Origin: Methylobacter sp.
Lineage (GTDB): Bacteria; Pseudomonadota; Gammaproteobacteria; Methylococcales; Methylomonadaceae
Length of the DNA stretch: 64,000 nt
Assembly (NCBI GenBank): GCA_030679035.1
Contig: JAUXTH010000150.1
Location: 1-64,000, forward strand
Reading direction: 5' to 3'
In this document: positions 18,594-26,345 of the stretch, one piece after another
How positions within the stretch are numbered: position 1 is the first letter of the stretch
Layout of the letters: each line of letters opens with the position of its first letter
Position numbers and translations under genes: made by a program
The notes under the pieces: model-generated
Told to the model about the DNA's origin: nothing
Database searches by the model: none
What the model saw: only the letters and a program-made list of their open reading frames with translations

Positions 18594-19085
18594 ATGAAAT
18601 TATTAAAAAGCGCTGTCGTAGCGACTACATTGGCACTTTCTTTAGGATCTTTTTCGGCTACTGCTGACATCTGTTTAGGTATGGCATGTATGTATAATAA
18701 AATGACTCCAGCTGAAGGCATTGATGCTACTGTAGGCCAAGTTACCAAGGCATTGATAGCTATCAATGACAATGCTGGTGTCGATGTCGTTATAAACGAT
18801 ATCAAAGAGGCATTAAAATTAAGTAAAGAAATCAATGCCAATGACAAACTTGATCGTAATCGTAACCGAGCTAATGATTATTTGAAAAAAGCTCGAGCAG
18901 CTGTACAAGAGGGTGATTCGGTTAAAGCAACAGAACTCCTAAAAGAAGCTGAGAACCGTTTTTCAGATCTTAAAGGTATGATCGAATTAACTCAAGCCGA
19001 TAGAAAATCACAACAGACCAACTTGCTAAACCGCATGACGGGCACGGTCGATACCGAAGCTGGTGCCCGATCTAGCGTTCGATAG
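18594..19085 (+). CDS. Hypothetical secreted helical protein
   Basis: A 163 aa protein with a clear Sec signal peptide (residues 1-24, AT-rich codons, cleavage near SATA-D). The mature part is mostly alpha-helical and charged, with two Cys close together after the signal (ICLGMACMYN) and a long helix-forming segment (NRANDYLKKARAAVQEGDSVKATELLKEAENRF) reminiscent of a TPR-like or four-helix fold. I do not recognise the family. The adenine-rich codon use and low GC differ from the flanking nas genes. The ACGAGGATTC sequence before the ATG gives a fair RBS. Periplasmic location is inferred. Confidence 0.7.
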   Translation: MKLLKSAVVATTLALSLGSFSATADICLGMACMYNKMTPAEGIDATVGQVTKALIAINDNAGVDVVINDIKEALKLSKEINANDKLDRNRNRANDYLKKARAAVQEGDSVKATELLKEAENRFSDLKGMIELTQADRKSQQTNLLNRMTGTVDTEAGARSSVR

Positions 19086-19098
19086 ATAATACAGTCAA

Positions 19099-19126
19099 GG
19101 TCGGGTTACGCTACGCTAACCCGACC
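19099..19126. repeat. Hairpin GGTCGGGTTA...TAACCCGACC
   Basis: A 10-bp perfect inverted repeat with an 8-nt loop, 13 bp after the secreted-protein stop codon. No T-run follows. It could cap the 3' end of that mRNA, but the motif is of the dispersed palindrome type common in this window. Confidence 0.5.
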
Positions 19127-19157
19127 AGCCCGCTGCATGCGAACCTATATCCGTAGT

Positions 19158-19281
19158 TCGTAGGGTGCGCACCGCGCACCATTTACGAATGCCAAGCTAT
19201 TACAACAAGCAATCCGTTTCGAGCATCAGTATTTTCGGCATTGTTGGACACCGAGAAAGGCGCGCGATGCGCCCCCTACCT
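19158..19281. repeat. MITE-like imperfect inverted repeat (GTAGGG...CCCTAC)
   Basis: Starts with GTAGGGTGCGCACCGCGCACC and ends with the roughly inverted GGCGCGCGATGCGCCCCCTAC. The distal arm supplies the TAG stop of the ParD-type antitoxin gene. It belongs to the same GTAGGG-initiated class as the repeat between nasC and nasA. Confidence 0.55.
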
Positions 19282-19506
19282 GGCTTCAGCTTCTTTCCAT
19301 ATTTCTTGTGGAGTGCGATCACTCACGCCGCTGGATTCGGCTTCATCAAGGATAAAACGAAGCTGAGTTTCTGCTTCCCGCTTTTCCTGATCTTGGCGTA
19401 GCAAATCCTGAAAATATTCACTGTCATTTTCATATTTACCGGAATCAACCTGCGACTTAACCCAACTTTCCATTTGATCGGTGATTGTTTTGCGCTGCAT
19501 GGACAT
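19276..19506 (-). CDS. ParD-type (ribbon-helix-helix) antitoxin, orphan
   Basis: A 76 aa protein (start chosen at MSMQRKTITDQ; the ORF track runs further upstream) with the ParD/CC2985-like pattern: a short N-terminal strand TITDQMESWVKSQVDSGKYENDSEYFQDLLRQDQEKR followed by an acidic toxin-binding helix. Such proteins dimerise as ribbon-helix-helix DNA binders and block a ParE toxin. No parE-like ORF follows on the minus strand; only the palindromic repeat does. It is therefore an orphan, or its toxin was lost. The final stop codon comes from the repeat, so the native C-terminus may have been altered. Confidence 0.72.
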   Translation of the reverse strand: MSMQRKTITDQMESWVKSQVDSGKYENDSEYFQDLLRQDQEKREAETQLRFILDEAESSGVSDRTPQEIWKEAEAR

Positions 19507-19633
19507 AACAAGGCCGCAAGAGTAAAAATGTGCGTGAACTGACGTTATCATGCTTTGAGCTACATGATGCGAAAATTCTGTTGTCATTTATGGCTCGTAT
19601 TTCCAAAAGGAAAAGTACCCCCTTTTTTCACAG

Positions 19634-19743
19634 TTGCGTAGCCCGTATGCAGCGTAGCGAAATACGGGATGATCAAAGCTACGTAGCCCTGGACTCCATC
19701 CAAGCTACTTGCTGGGTTTCGCGTTGCTCTACCCAGCCGACGG
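19634..19743. repeat. Composite REP-like palindromes
   Basis: CGTAGCCCGTATGCAGCG...GAAATACGGG followed by CTGGGTTTCGCGTTGCTCTACCCAGCC. The second half matches the palindrome at 21211-21289. Noncoding. Confidence 0.5.
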
Positions 19744-19745
19744 CC

Positions 19746-20036
19746 CTATAACCTGTCTGTCCAGTACATCGGCCTTTGATGCAAATGGCTAACGGCGATA
19801 ATCAAAATCTCTTCGTCGCGGATTTGATAGATCACGCCATACGGAAATCAGCGAGTCAGGCAGCGCCGGGTTCGTTTACTTAGCGGCTGCCATGCTTCAG
19901 GAAAGTCGGTTATGCGCCCTACTGCGGCTTTTATCTTCGTAAGAAACTCATGCCCCAAGCCTTGTTTTTGCTGATTGTAGTAATCCATTGCGCATTGCAG
20001 GTCGCATTCCGCCGCTTCGAGAAAACCGACTTTCAA
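19746..20036 (-). pseudogene. RelE/ParE-type toxin gene broken by one nonsense codon
   Basis: The ORF track stops at 62 aa, but the same frame continues after a TGA (19848-19850) for 33 more codons, [29 protein letters not shown]..., the standard C-terminal half of RelE/ParE-family toxins. The total of ~96 residues is the normal length. The TGA stands where family members usually have Arg (RRFPYGVIY), so a single CGA to TGA change explains it. The first half (MKVGFLEAAECDLQCAMDYYNQQ) is well preserved. It overlaps the 3' end of its antitoxin gene by 4 bp. Family toxins cleave mRNA or poison gyrase; this copy is presumably inactive. Confidence 0.85.
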
Positions 20037-20257
20037 TTTGATTCCAGTCGGCTGAAAACTTGGTCAACCGGTATTGAACGCATTTCGCCATTGTCGTAAG
20101 CATCAATTCGGCGTTCGGCTTCAATGGCTATTAATTCATCCATTTGCGGATCAGGTTGATCAAGACTGGCGAGCAGTTGCTCGGCTAAAGCCGCTCTATC
20201 CGCTAGCGGCAGGCTTAGCGCCTGATCAAATAACTGTTTTTGGTGCATAGTGTCCAC
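20033..20257 (-). CDS. Addiction-module antitoxin (unstable antitoxin family)
   Basis: A 74 aa protein of the putative addiction module component family (PF09720-like). It has ALSLPLADRAALAEQLLASLDQPD followed by an acidic middle and the C-terminal DEL...EAERRIDAYDNGEMRSIPVDQVFSRLES, the segment that wraps the RelE-like toxin. It is intact while the toxin downstream carries a nonsense codon, the expected direction of decay for a toxin-antitoxin pair. Confidence 0.83.
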   Translation of the reverse strand: MDTMHQKQLFDQALSLPLADRAALAEQLLASLDQPDPQMDELIAIEAERRIDAYDNGEMRSIPVDQVFSRLESN

Positions 20258-20392
20258 CTCACCATGCTGTTGTGTTGGGCCATATCATACAGAACTTCAG
20301 AGCAGAACAACTACCAACTTTAGCAGGTGGATGTTTCGATCAGGAAAATGCTCTATGCAAGACCCTAGGCTTGCCTTTAATCGAGTTTTCCT

Positions 20393-20505
20393 CGTTCCCA
20401 CGCGCTGCGTCCTCATGTTGATATACTCTGCATTCCGGCGCGCTAAACTCGACTCGCGGCGCAGCGCGCCTTGACTGCATTCCCATGCAACGCGTGGGAA
20501 CGAGA
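20393..20505. repeat. Inverted repeat of the CGTTCCCACGC family
   Basis: Begins CTCGTTCCCACGCGCTGCG and ends GCAACGCGTGGGAACGAG, a ~113 bp unit with inverted ends and an internal GCGCGC-rich palindrome. The same terminal sequence occurs at 30840-30890, 31451-31504 and 58720-58752, next to an intact RAYT transposase gene in one case. Confidence 0.7.
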
Positions 20506-20570
20506 CATATCATCAAGCCTACGGTCCTGGTCACGTGACTCGGTTATTGAAACTAAAAATTCAGCTTCAC

Positions 20571-20602
20571 AGCGGGACGGGGCATGTTGCCCCGTCCCGC
20601 TT
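20571..20602. repeat. Palindrome AGCGGGACGGGG...CCCCGTCCCGCTT
   Basis: A near-perfect 12-bp-arm hairpin (GCGGGACGGGGC / GCCCCGTCCCGC) just downstream of the broken antitoxin gene. Related copies lie at 20944-21048. Confidence 0.65.
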
Positions 20603-20609
20603 GGAGTTT

Positions 20610-20833
20610 TCACTTCAAAGCTGCACGAGCTTGTGCGATCACTTCTTCGAAGGCATGCCAACAACCGTCCCACTCTCGATCTCGGCAACACGCCTTTCAA
20701 CTTCAACAGCCCAAGCTGATTCGATTTCGTTATCTTCATCAAGGCTGGCGATAATGTGCTCCGCTAATAGCGCACGCTCGGCGGGTACAAGTTTTAATAC
20801 CTAGGCCTCTAAAATCTCAAATTGTGGTGACAT
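20610..20833 (-). pseudogene. Degraded addiction-module antitoxin
   Basis: Reading 20833 downwards gives MSPQFEILEA, an in-frame TAG, then VLKLVPAERALLAEHIIASLDEDNEIESAWAVEVERR, clearly the same antitoxin family as 20033-20257. After VVGMP the frame shifts by one base, and the other frame continues FEEVIAQARAALK to a stop. Two lesions (amber codon and frameshift) therefore inactivate it. No partner toxin is recognisable next to it. The C-terminus abuts the GCGGGACGGGG palindrome. Confidence 0.75.
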
Positions 20834-20943
20834 TACATACCCTCCAAACGATAAGTTTGAATTGTAGCGCGAGTAAGGTTTTCTGATCTCGATTTTTCAC
20901 ATGTCCATCTTTTAAATAATTTTGGAAAAACGGAGGCTTACGA

Positions 20944-21048
20944 GCCGGACGGGGCATGTTGCCCCGTTCGAAACGTTTTAAGTTGGGTAACTTACCTCAA
21001 ACACAAAAAAAACGTTAGGGACGGGGTTGCAAACCCCGTCCCGCTTGG
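20944..21048. repeat. ~105 bp composite palindromic repeat
   Basis: GCCGGACGGGGCATGTTGCCCC, a spacer with AAACGTTTTAAGTTGGGTAAC and AAACGTTAGGGA, then GGGACGGGGTTGCAAACCCCGTCCC. A diverged copy with the same order of blocks lies at 28143-28240. It abuts the RAYT remnant directly. Confidence 0.65.
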
Positions 21049-21054
21049 GATTAC

Positions 21055-21198
21055 ATTCATTACAATCCGGTAAAACACGGTTATGTGGCAAAAGTTGCGG
21101 ATTGGCCGTATTCGTCTTTCCATCGTTGTGTAAAACGCGGAATTTATTCGCCGGATTGGGCCGCACCTCCAGCTATTGTTGAACAATCCTGGGAGTAG
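21055..21198 (+). pseudogene. C-terminal remnant of a REP-associated tyrosine transposase
   Basis: The frame from 21055 reads IHYNPVKHGYVAKVADWPYSSFHRCVKRG and on to a stop at 21198, matching the C-terminal end of RAYT (TnpA-REP, Y1_Tnp) proteins; the intact copy at 30892-31422 has IHANPVKRGYV at the same place. Everything upstream of this segment is replaced by the palindromic repeat, so the catalytic half is missing. Confidence 0.8.
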
Positions 21199-21210
21199 CG
21201 TGTGATACCG

Positions 21211-21289
21211 GTAGGCTGGGTTGAATGCAATGAAACCCAGTATTGGCCGCCATCGAAAGCTGGGTTTCGCGTTGCTCAACCCAGCCTAC
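21211..21289. repeat. Palindrome GTAGGCTGGGTTGA...TCAACCCAGCCTAC
   Basis: An inverted repeat with ~14-bp outer arms and a nested AAACCCAG/CTGGGTTT pair. It separates the RAYT remnant from the IS110 remnant. A partial copy is present at 19713-19741. Confidence 0.7.
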
Positions 21290-21304
21290 GGGCTGCGCAG
21301 CAGC

Positions 21305-21547
21305 CAATCGGCGCTGGGCGCGTATTTTCGCAGGCTGTGCGCACGCATGGACAAACCCAAGGCAGTCACTGCGGCGGCGCACAAATTAGCTCGACTAATC
21401 TACACGATGCTCACCAAGGGTGAGGAATACACCGATCAAGGTCAGGACTACTACGAGGAACGCTACCGCGAACGGGTGCTGCGGCAACTATCCCAGCGCG
21501 CCGAAAAACTGGGGATGAAACTCGTTGCTACCGAACAACCAGCTTGA
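21305..21547 (+). pseudogene. C-terminal remnant of an IS110-type transposase
   Basis: The last ~80 residues of the 108 aa ORF (SALGAYFRRLCARMDKPKAV, then HKLARLIYTMLTKGEEY and YYEERYRERVL) match the C-terminal end of IS110-family transposases. The N-terminal DEDD part and most of the serine domain are absent, replaced at 21290 by palindromic repeat. The element is dead; no terminal ends could be defined. Confidence 0.75.
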
Positions 21548-21566
21548 TAACACCTTTACAAGTCAA

Positions 21567-21938
21567 TTACTTGGGATGTGTTTCTTGAGAGGAATGCGAT
21601 TTGTCATCACGGCGCGAAAATATAAGTCCATTATCTGGACTGAGTGAGAGGATGACATTTGTAGAACTCAGTTCAATTAGCCGCCCAGCTTGGTTGTATG
21701 CAAATCGAACCTCACCACCACCATAAAACTTAATAAAGTGCGATCTTGAACCTACAACAGTGTTGATACTATGGGTTTCTACATCGATAACATTTTTAAT
21801 ACCAACAGACTCGATTTTTTCCAAGTCAATTGAGATTCCATTCTCCCCCATGGTAATGACGGCACCAGAAGAGGACTTAACGGAAAGTGTGCCGTCTGGA
21901 TTTGTTTTTATAGTAGAGCCAAATTTCTCGAATTCCAT
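21567..21938 (-). CDS. Hypothetical protein, beta-rich
   Basis: A 123 aa soluble protein with no signal peptide. The sequence is rich in short beta strands separated by turns (TIKTNPDGTLSVKSSSGAVITMGENGISIDL), suggesting a beta-helix or beta-sandwich, and ends in a polar tail KSHSSQETHPK. I do not recognise a family. It sits between mobile-element remnants and the nir operon and may be a cargo gene. The start is followed by a typical MEFEKFG and preceded by weak RBS sequence. Confidence 0.55.
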   Translation of the reverse strand: MEFEKFGSTIKTNPDGTLSVKSSSGAVITMGENGISIDLEKIESVGIKNVIDVETHSINTVVGSRSHFIKFYGGGEVRFAYNQAGRLIELSSTNVILSLSPDNGLIFSRRDDKSHSSQETHPK

Positions 21939-22136
21939 TTGTATTCCTAACGTTAAGTAGACACCTAAGCAGGTGCAGATTAATTTTCAATTACCGGCGT
22001 ATAACGCAACTCCTGCAATCCGTTAGGCAAGATACTATAGATATTCAATTATTGATAGCTACCTTTTTATGCAAATCAAAAACACGGCTCTAAAACTATT
22101 TGCTCCAGCCAGCGACCCTATTCGCGTTTAATCGAG

Positions 22137-23057
22137 TTACCAATCAGGAATATTCATAACCCCCTCAGCCACCATCACCGCCGCGCCACCGACCCGGATA
22201 GTCAGCGTGTCGCTACCTTTATTATCCATTTCCAGATTCAGCACACTGCGGCGGTTGCGTTCATCGCCGCGATCCACGGCAAAGGTGTAGGTACCTTTTT
22301 GCATGAATTCAAATGAGCACAAATACGAAGCAAACGCAGGCATCGCGCTGCCGACAGGCGGGTCTTCGTGGATGCCGATACGCGGGCCGAGCAGGCGGGC
22401 GTTAAAATCCGCATCCGCAAATGGCGTTTTCGGGGCGAACAGCAAGATTTCCTGGGCGGCGGTTTGCGGGGCGGTCGATTGGCTCCAGGCCGCGTAATTG
22501 AATTTTGCGGCTCTTACGCTTTCGTAACGCCAAACCGGAACGATTAAATACGGAACGCCGCAAGACACCAAGCGCGTGGCATATTTTTTATGGTCGAGTT
22601 CCGACTGCTGTATCGACAGGAAACTCGCCAACTCCTCATCGCTGGGGGTAAAGCGGTCGATGATGGACGTCACCTTGCGGGTGAATTGCACAAAGCTGGG
22701 TTGGCCGTTTTCAGCGGTAATGTTGACGTTGACTGGGCCGGTATTTTGCTCGAAAACCATCGGCGTAATCGCATCGCTTAACTGAATGTCTCCGCAATGC
22801 GCCAATACAAAGGCGGTGGCGATTATCGGGTGTCCTGCAAAATCGATTTCGCTTAGCGGCGAAAAAATCCGCATCACGCGGCTGGTGGTTTGCTTATCGG
22901 GATGAAATACAAACACCGTTTCCGATAGGTTCAACTCCCTGGCTACCAGCTGCATTTGCTCTTTGTTTAATCCCTCGGCATTTGGGAAAACGGCTATTTG
23001 TGCGCCGCTGAAAATCTGTTTGGTAAATACATCGGCGATGTAATAGTTGTATTTCAT
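22137..23057 (-). CDS. PhzF family isomerase-like protein
   Basis: A 306 aa protein of the PhzF / diaminopimelate-epimerase-like fold. IADVFTKQIFSGAQIAVFPNAEGL (residues 7-30) and LNLSETVFVF near residues 43-52 (Glu of SET is the usual general acid/base) are characteristic; the second half repeats the fold with GPRIGIHEDPPVGSAMPAFASYL. PhzF itself isomerises dihydro-hydroxyanthranilate, but most homologues have unknown substrates. It starts within the nirD stop (ATGA overlap, 4 bp), so it is the third gene of the nirBD operon and would share its nitrogen control. No phenazine genes are present. Confidence 0.87.
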   Translation of the reverse strand: MKYNYYIADVFTKQIFSGAQIAVFPNAEGLNKEQMQLVARELNLSETVFVFHPDKQTTSRVMRIFSPLSEIDFAGHPIIATAFVLAHCGDIQLSDAITPMVFEQNTGPVNVNITAENGQPSFVQFTRKVTSIIDRFTPSDEELASFLSIQQSELDHKKYATRLVSCGVPYLIVPVWRYESVRAAKFNYAAWSQSTAPQTAAQEILLFAPKTPFADADFNARLLGPRIGIHEDPPVGSAMPAFASYLCSFEFMQKGTYTFAVDRGDERNRRSVLNLEMDNKGSDTLTIRVGGAAVMVAEGVMNIPDW

Positions 23058-23437
23058 AACGCTGGCTCTCCGTGATGCGGCAATGAGGAAAGATCGACTT
23101 GAACCTTGAGATTTTCAATGCGAATCGCATAAACGGGAATTTTCACGGTTTCATCTTCCAGGCAAACGCCGGTTTGCAGACTGAAATGTTGTTTGTATAG
23201 AGGCGACGCGACGACCGGCTGGCCGCCGATGTCGCCGATCAATCCGCGCGACAGGACATTGGCCTTGCCGAACGGGTCGTAATTGCCGACAGCATAAATT
23301 TTCGCGTCGGCCCCTTCGGCTTCGCTCAGGACAGGTCGCATCCAAAAAATCGCCACCTGCTCCCCATCAAGCAACGCGCAAACGCCGGAGTCGGGCTGCA
23401 AGTCATCGACCTTGCAAACATCTAACCACTTAGCCAT
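23054..23437 (-). CDS. nirD: Assimilatory nitrite reductase small subunit
   Basis: A 127 aa Rieske-like small subunit of NAD(P)H nitrite reductase. WLDVCKVDDLQPDSGVCALLDGEQVAIF opens the domain. Later RGLIGDIGGQPVVASPLYKQHFSLQTGVCLED shows the family pattern without the Rieske Cys-His pairs, as is usual for NirD. It is longer than typical NirD (about 108-115 aa) because a dispersed repeat is inserted in frame, giving MRPVLSEAEGADAK around residue 40 (23311-23335). Start and nirB stop share one base (TAATG). Confidence 0.9.
   Translation of the reverse strand: MAKWLDVCKVDDLQPDSGVCALLDGEQVAIFWMRPVLSEAEGADAKIYAVGNYDPFGKANVLSRGLIGDIGGQPVVASPLYKQHFSLQTGVCLEDETVKIPVYAIRIENLKVQVDLSSLPHHGEPAL
23311..23335. 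repeat. Dispersed repeat inserted in frame within nirD
   Basis: CCCCTTCGGCTTCGCTCAGG followed by ACAGG belongs to the same family as the cluster at 18171-18331. It adds LSEAEG to NirD without breaking the frame. Confidence 0.75.
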
Positions 23438-25974
23438 TACGCAATCTCCATTAGTTTAAAATGTTTCCGCTCGTTTTCATCGGCAGGACGAATCTGACCG
23501 CGCTCTTCAACAAAGACTATATTGTCATCGGGCTGGTCGCTGTTGATGAAATGCCTGAAGCGTTTGAGCTTGGCTTCATCTTCAATCGCGGCTTTCCATT
23601 CGCATTGGTAGGTGTCGATCACATACTGCATTTGCTGTTCCAGCTGATCGCACAATCCCAGTTTGTCTTCAATGACCACCGATTTTAAGTAATCCAGTCC
23701 GCCTTCCATGTTTTCCATCCATACCGAGGTGCGTTGCAGACGGTCTGCGGTGCGCACATAAAAACTCAAAAAGCGGTCGATGTATTTAATCAGGGTTTCC
23801 TTGTCCAAGCCGGTGGCGAATAAATCCGCATGGCGCGGTTTCATGCCGCCGTTGCCGCAGACATACAAGTTCCAGCCGTTTTCGGTCGCGATAACGCCGA
23901 CATCCTTGCCCTGCGCTTCGGCGCATTCGCGGGTGCAGCCGGACACCGCAAATTTGATTTTATGCGGGGAGCGCAAGCCCTTGTAGCGGTTTTCCAGTTC
24001 TATCGCGAGCCCCACGCTGTCATCGACGCCGTAACGGCACCAGGTGCTGCCGACGCAGGATTTAACGGTGCGTAGCGATTTGCCGTAAGCATGGCCCGAT
24101 TCGAAACCGGCATCGATCAATTCTTTCCAGATATGCGGCAGTTGATCGACCCGCGCACCGAATAAATCCACGCGCTGGCCGCCGGTGATTTTGGTGTAGA
24201 GCTGGTATTTTTTGCCGACCTGACCCAACGCAATCAGCATGTCCGGGCTGATTTCGCCGCCGGTAATGCGCGGCACCACCGAATAAGTGCCGTCTTTTTG
24301 CATATTGGCTAAGAAGGTATCGTTGGTGTCCTGTAGCCCCAGATGGTCTTTTTCCAGAATATGCTCATTCCATTGCGAGGCCAGGATGTTGCCGACGGCA
24401 GGTTTGCAAATTTCGCAGCCGTGGCCTTTGCCGTGTTTGTGCAGCAAGTCGGCAAAGGTTTTGATTTGCTCAACCCGGATCAGATTATGAAGATCCTGCC
24501 GGGTATAGGCAAAATGCTCGCAGATGTCGGTATTGACTTCAAAACCCTGTTTGGACAGTTCCGAATCCAACACCGACTTAAGCAACGCCGAACAGCCGCC
24601 GCAACCGGTTGCGGCTTTGGTTTCCGATTTTAATGCTCCCATCGTCATGCAGCCGCCTTCAATCGCCGAACAAATCGCGCCCTTGCTCACGTCGTAGCAG
24701 GAACAGATTTGCGCCGAAGCGGGCAGGGCATCAGGGCCCAAACCGACCGAGGAATCGGAGCGGTGCGGTAATATTAACGCATCGGGATTTTCCGGCAGTT
24801 CGATACCGTTCAGGCAATATTGCAATAAGGTTCCGTAGCCCGATGCATCGCCGACCAACACCGCGCCCAGCAATTGTTTTTTGTCCTGGCTGACCACCAG
24901 GCGTTTATAGACTTCGCTTGCACCATTTTGGTAAGTGTAAACCATCGCGCCCTGGGTTTTGGCGTGAGCGTCGCCGATGCTGGCGACATCGACGCCCATC
25001 AGTTTCAGCTTGGTGCTCATGTCCGCGCCGGTAAAGCTGGCGTCATTGCCTGCCAAATCGGCTACGACGGTACGCGCCATCGTATAACCCGGCGCGACCA
25101 ACCCGTAAATCATGCCGTTCCACAACGCGCACTCGCCGATTGCATAAATGCTGGGGTCGGACGTGCGGCACTGGTTATCGATGACGATACCGCCGCGCTG
25201 GCCGACTTCCAGACCGGAAGCTCTGGCAAGATCGTCACGCGGTCGAATCCCCGCCGAAAACAGCACGATGTCGGTTTCCAGTTCTTCACCGTCGGCAAAA
25301 CACATTTTGTTCACGCACTGCTCGCCGTCGGTGATGACGCTGGTGTTTTTGCCGGTATGCACGGTCACGCCCAAATTCTCGATCTTGAGTCGCAGCATCG
25401 CACCGCCCGCGTCATCAAGCTGCACCGCCATCAAGCGCGGCGCGAACTCGACCACATGGGTTTCCAAGCCTAAATCCATTAACGCTTTGGCCGCTTCAAG
25501 CCCCAACAAGCCGCCGCCGACTACGGTACCGACCTTGCCGGTTTTGGCCGCAAGGGCAATCGCTTCAAGATCTTCAATCGTGCGGTAAACCAGACATTGC
25601 GCCCGATCATGCCCAGGAACGGGCGGCACGAACGGATAAGATCCGGTCGCCAACACCAGTTTATCGTAGGCTATGGTCAGGCCTTTTGCCGAAGTGACGG
25701 TTTTATCGGCTCTATTAATAGTGGCGGCTTTATCGCCCAGATGAAGGGTAATGCCATGCTGTTCGAAAAAGCCGTCTTCGACTAAAGACAATTCCTGCGC
25801 AGTCGTGCCGGTGAAAAAGGCCGATAAATGCACCCGGTCATAGGCTGCTCTGGGTTCTTCGCAAAAAGTGATAATTTCATATTGCTCTTTAATGGTGCTT
25901 TCGACCAGGCTCGCCAGAAAATGCTGCCCGACCATGCCATTACCAATAACGACCAATGTTTGTTTTGTGCTCAT
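23437..25974 (-). CDS. nirB: Assimilatory nitrite reductase [NAD(P)H] large subunit
   Basis: The 845 aa large subunit that reduces nitrite to ammonium with NAD(P)H. In order: FAD motif GNGMVGQHF (about 11-19), NAD motif VVGGGLLGLEAAKAL (about 148-162), BFD-like [2Fe-2S] region (ICSCYDVSKG...TGCGGCSALLKSV, about 425-480), and the ferredoxin-like sulfite/nitrite reductase half with siroheme-[4Fe-4S] ligands in CVGSTWCRYG and SGCTRECAEAQ. Length equals E. coli NirB. ATG at 25974 is preferred over the ORF-track start because it gives MSTKQTLVVIGNGM and has a GGGG RBS. It heads nirB-nirD-phzF under a sigma-54 promoter. Confidence 0.95.
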   Translation of the reverse strand: MSTKQTLVVIGNGMVGQHFLASLVESTIKEQYEIITFCEEPRAAYDRVHLSAFFTGTTAQELSLVEDGFFEQHGITLHLGDKAATINRADKTVTSAKGLTIAYDKLVLATGSYPFVPPVPGHDRAQCLVYRTIEDLEAIALAAKTGKVGTVVGGGLLGLEAAKALMDLGLETHVVEFAPRLMAVQLDDAGGAMLRLKIENLGVTVHTGKNTSVITDGEQCVNKMCFADGEELETDIVLFSAGIRPRDDLARASGLEVGQRGGIVIDNQCRTSDPSIYAIGECALWNGMIYGLVAPGYTMARTVVADLAGNDASFTGADMSTKLKLMGVDVASIGDAHAKTQGAMVYTYQNGASEVYKRLVVSQDKKQLLGAVLVGDASGYGTLLQYCLNGIELPENPDALILPHRSDSSVGLGPDALPASAQICSCYDVSKGAICSAIEGGCMTMGALKSETKAATGCGGCSALLKSVLDSELSKQGFEVNTDICEHFAYTRQDLHNLIRVEQIKTFADLLHKHGKGHGCEICKPAVGNILASQWNEHILEKDHLGLQDTNDTFLANMQKDGTYSVVPRITGGEISPDMLIALGQVGKKYQLYTKITGGQRVDLFGARVDQLPHIWKELIDAGFESGHAYGKSLRTVKSCVGSTWCRYGVDDSVGLAIELENRYKGLRSPHKIKFAVSGCTRECAEAQGKDVGVIATENGWNLYVCGNGGMKPRHADLFATGLDKETLIKYIDRFLSFYVRTADRLQRTSVWMENMEGGLDYLKSVVIEDKLGLCDQLEQQMQYVIDTYQCEWKAAIEDEAKLKRFRHFINSDQPDDNIVFVEERGQIRPADENERKHFKLMEIA

Positions 25975-26014
25975 ATACAACCCCGATAACGTTGTTTGTT
26001 GATTGGAGTTATAG

Positions 26015-26030
26015 AGCAATGGCTATGCCA
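26015..26030 (-). promoter_or_regulatory. Sigma-54 promoter of nirBD-phzF
   Basis: On the minus strand TGGCAT-AGCCA-TTGCT matches the -24/-12 consensus (TGGCAC-N5-TTGCW) with one change, about 40-56 bp upstream of the nirB ATG. The leader is too short for ANTAR hairpins. An NtrC-like dyad lies about 110 bp upstream. Confidence 0.75.
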
Positions 26031-26124
26031 GAATGATCAAGCAAGTGATTTTAAAAGGTTCTTTCATTATCAAGTTGAAAAAAAAGATTAATGATGAGCC
26101 GATATGGTGCATGCAAATAAACAA

Positions 26125-26141
26125 TGCCCGTTATTTGTGCA
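26125..26141 (-). promoter_or_regulatory. Candidate NtrC site for nirB
   Basis: Read on the minus strand TGCACAAATAACGGGCA resembles the 17-bp NtrC dyad (TGCAC-N7-GGTGCA type). Distance to the nirB sigma-54 promoter is about 95-110 bp, in the normal enhancer range. Confidence 0.5.
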
Positions 26142-26308
26142 ATGCAGGCCTCATTTTAAACACGGTTTGATAATGTCCGGTATTGCGACGGCATATCGTC
26201 AAGAGCTTGCGCAGTTTGTGCTGATGTTGGGTACTGTCCGCGAAAAGAACGATACTCAGAAAATATAGCTACAGAGCAACATGAATTTTTAAACTTCGCG
26301 ATCCATTC

Positions 26309-26345
26309 AGCACCACAATGATACGCATTGCATCATTATGGTGCT
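26309..26345 (+). promoter_or_regulatory. Tandem NtrC-like dyads upstream of narK
   Basis: AGCACCACAATGATACG (26309-26325) and TGCATCATTATGGTGCT (26329-26345). The second is a very close match to TGCACCAACATGGTGCT. They are about 75-110 bp upstream of a -24/-12 element for the transporter gene. Confidence 0.6.
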
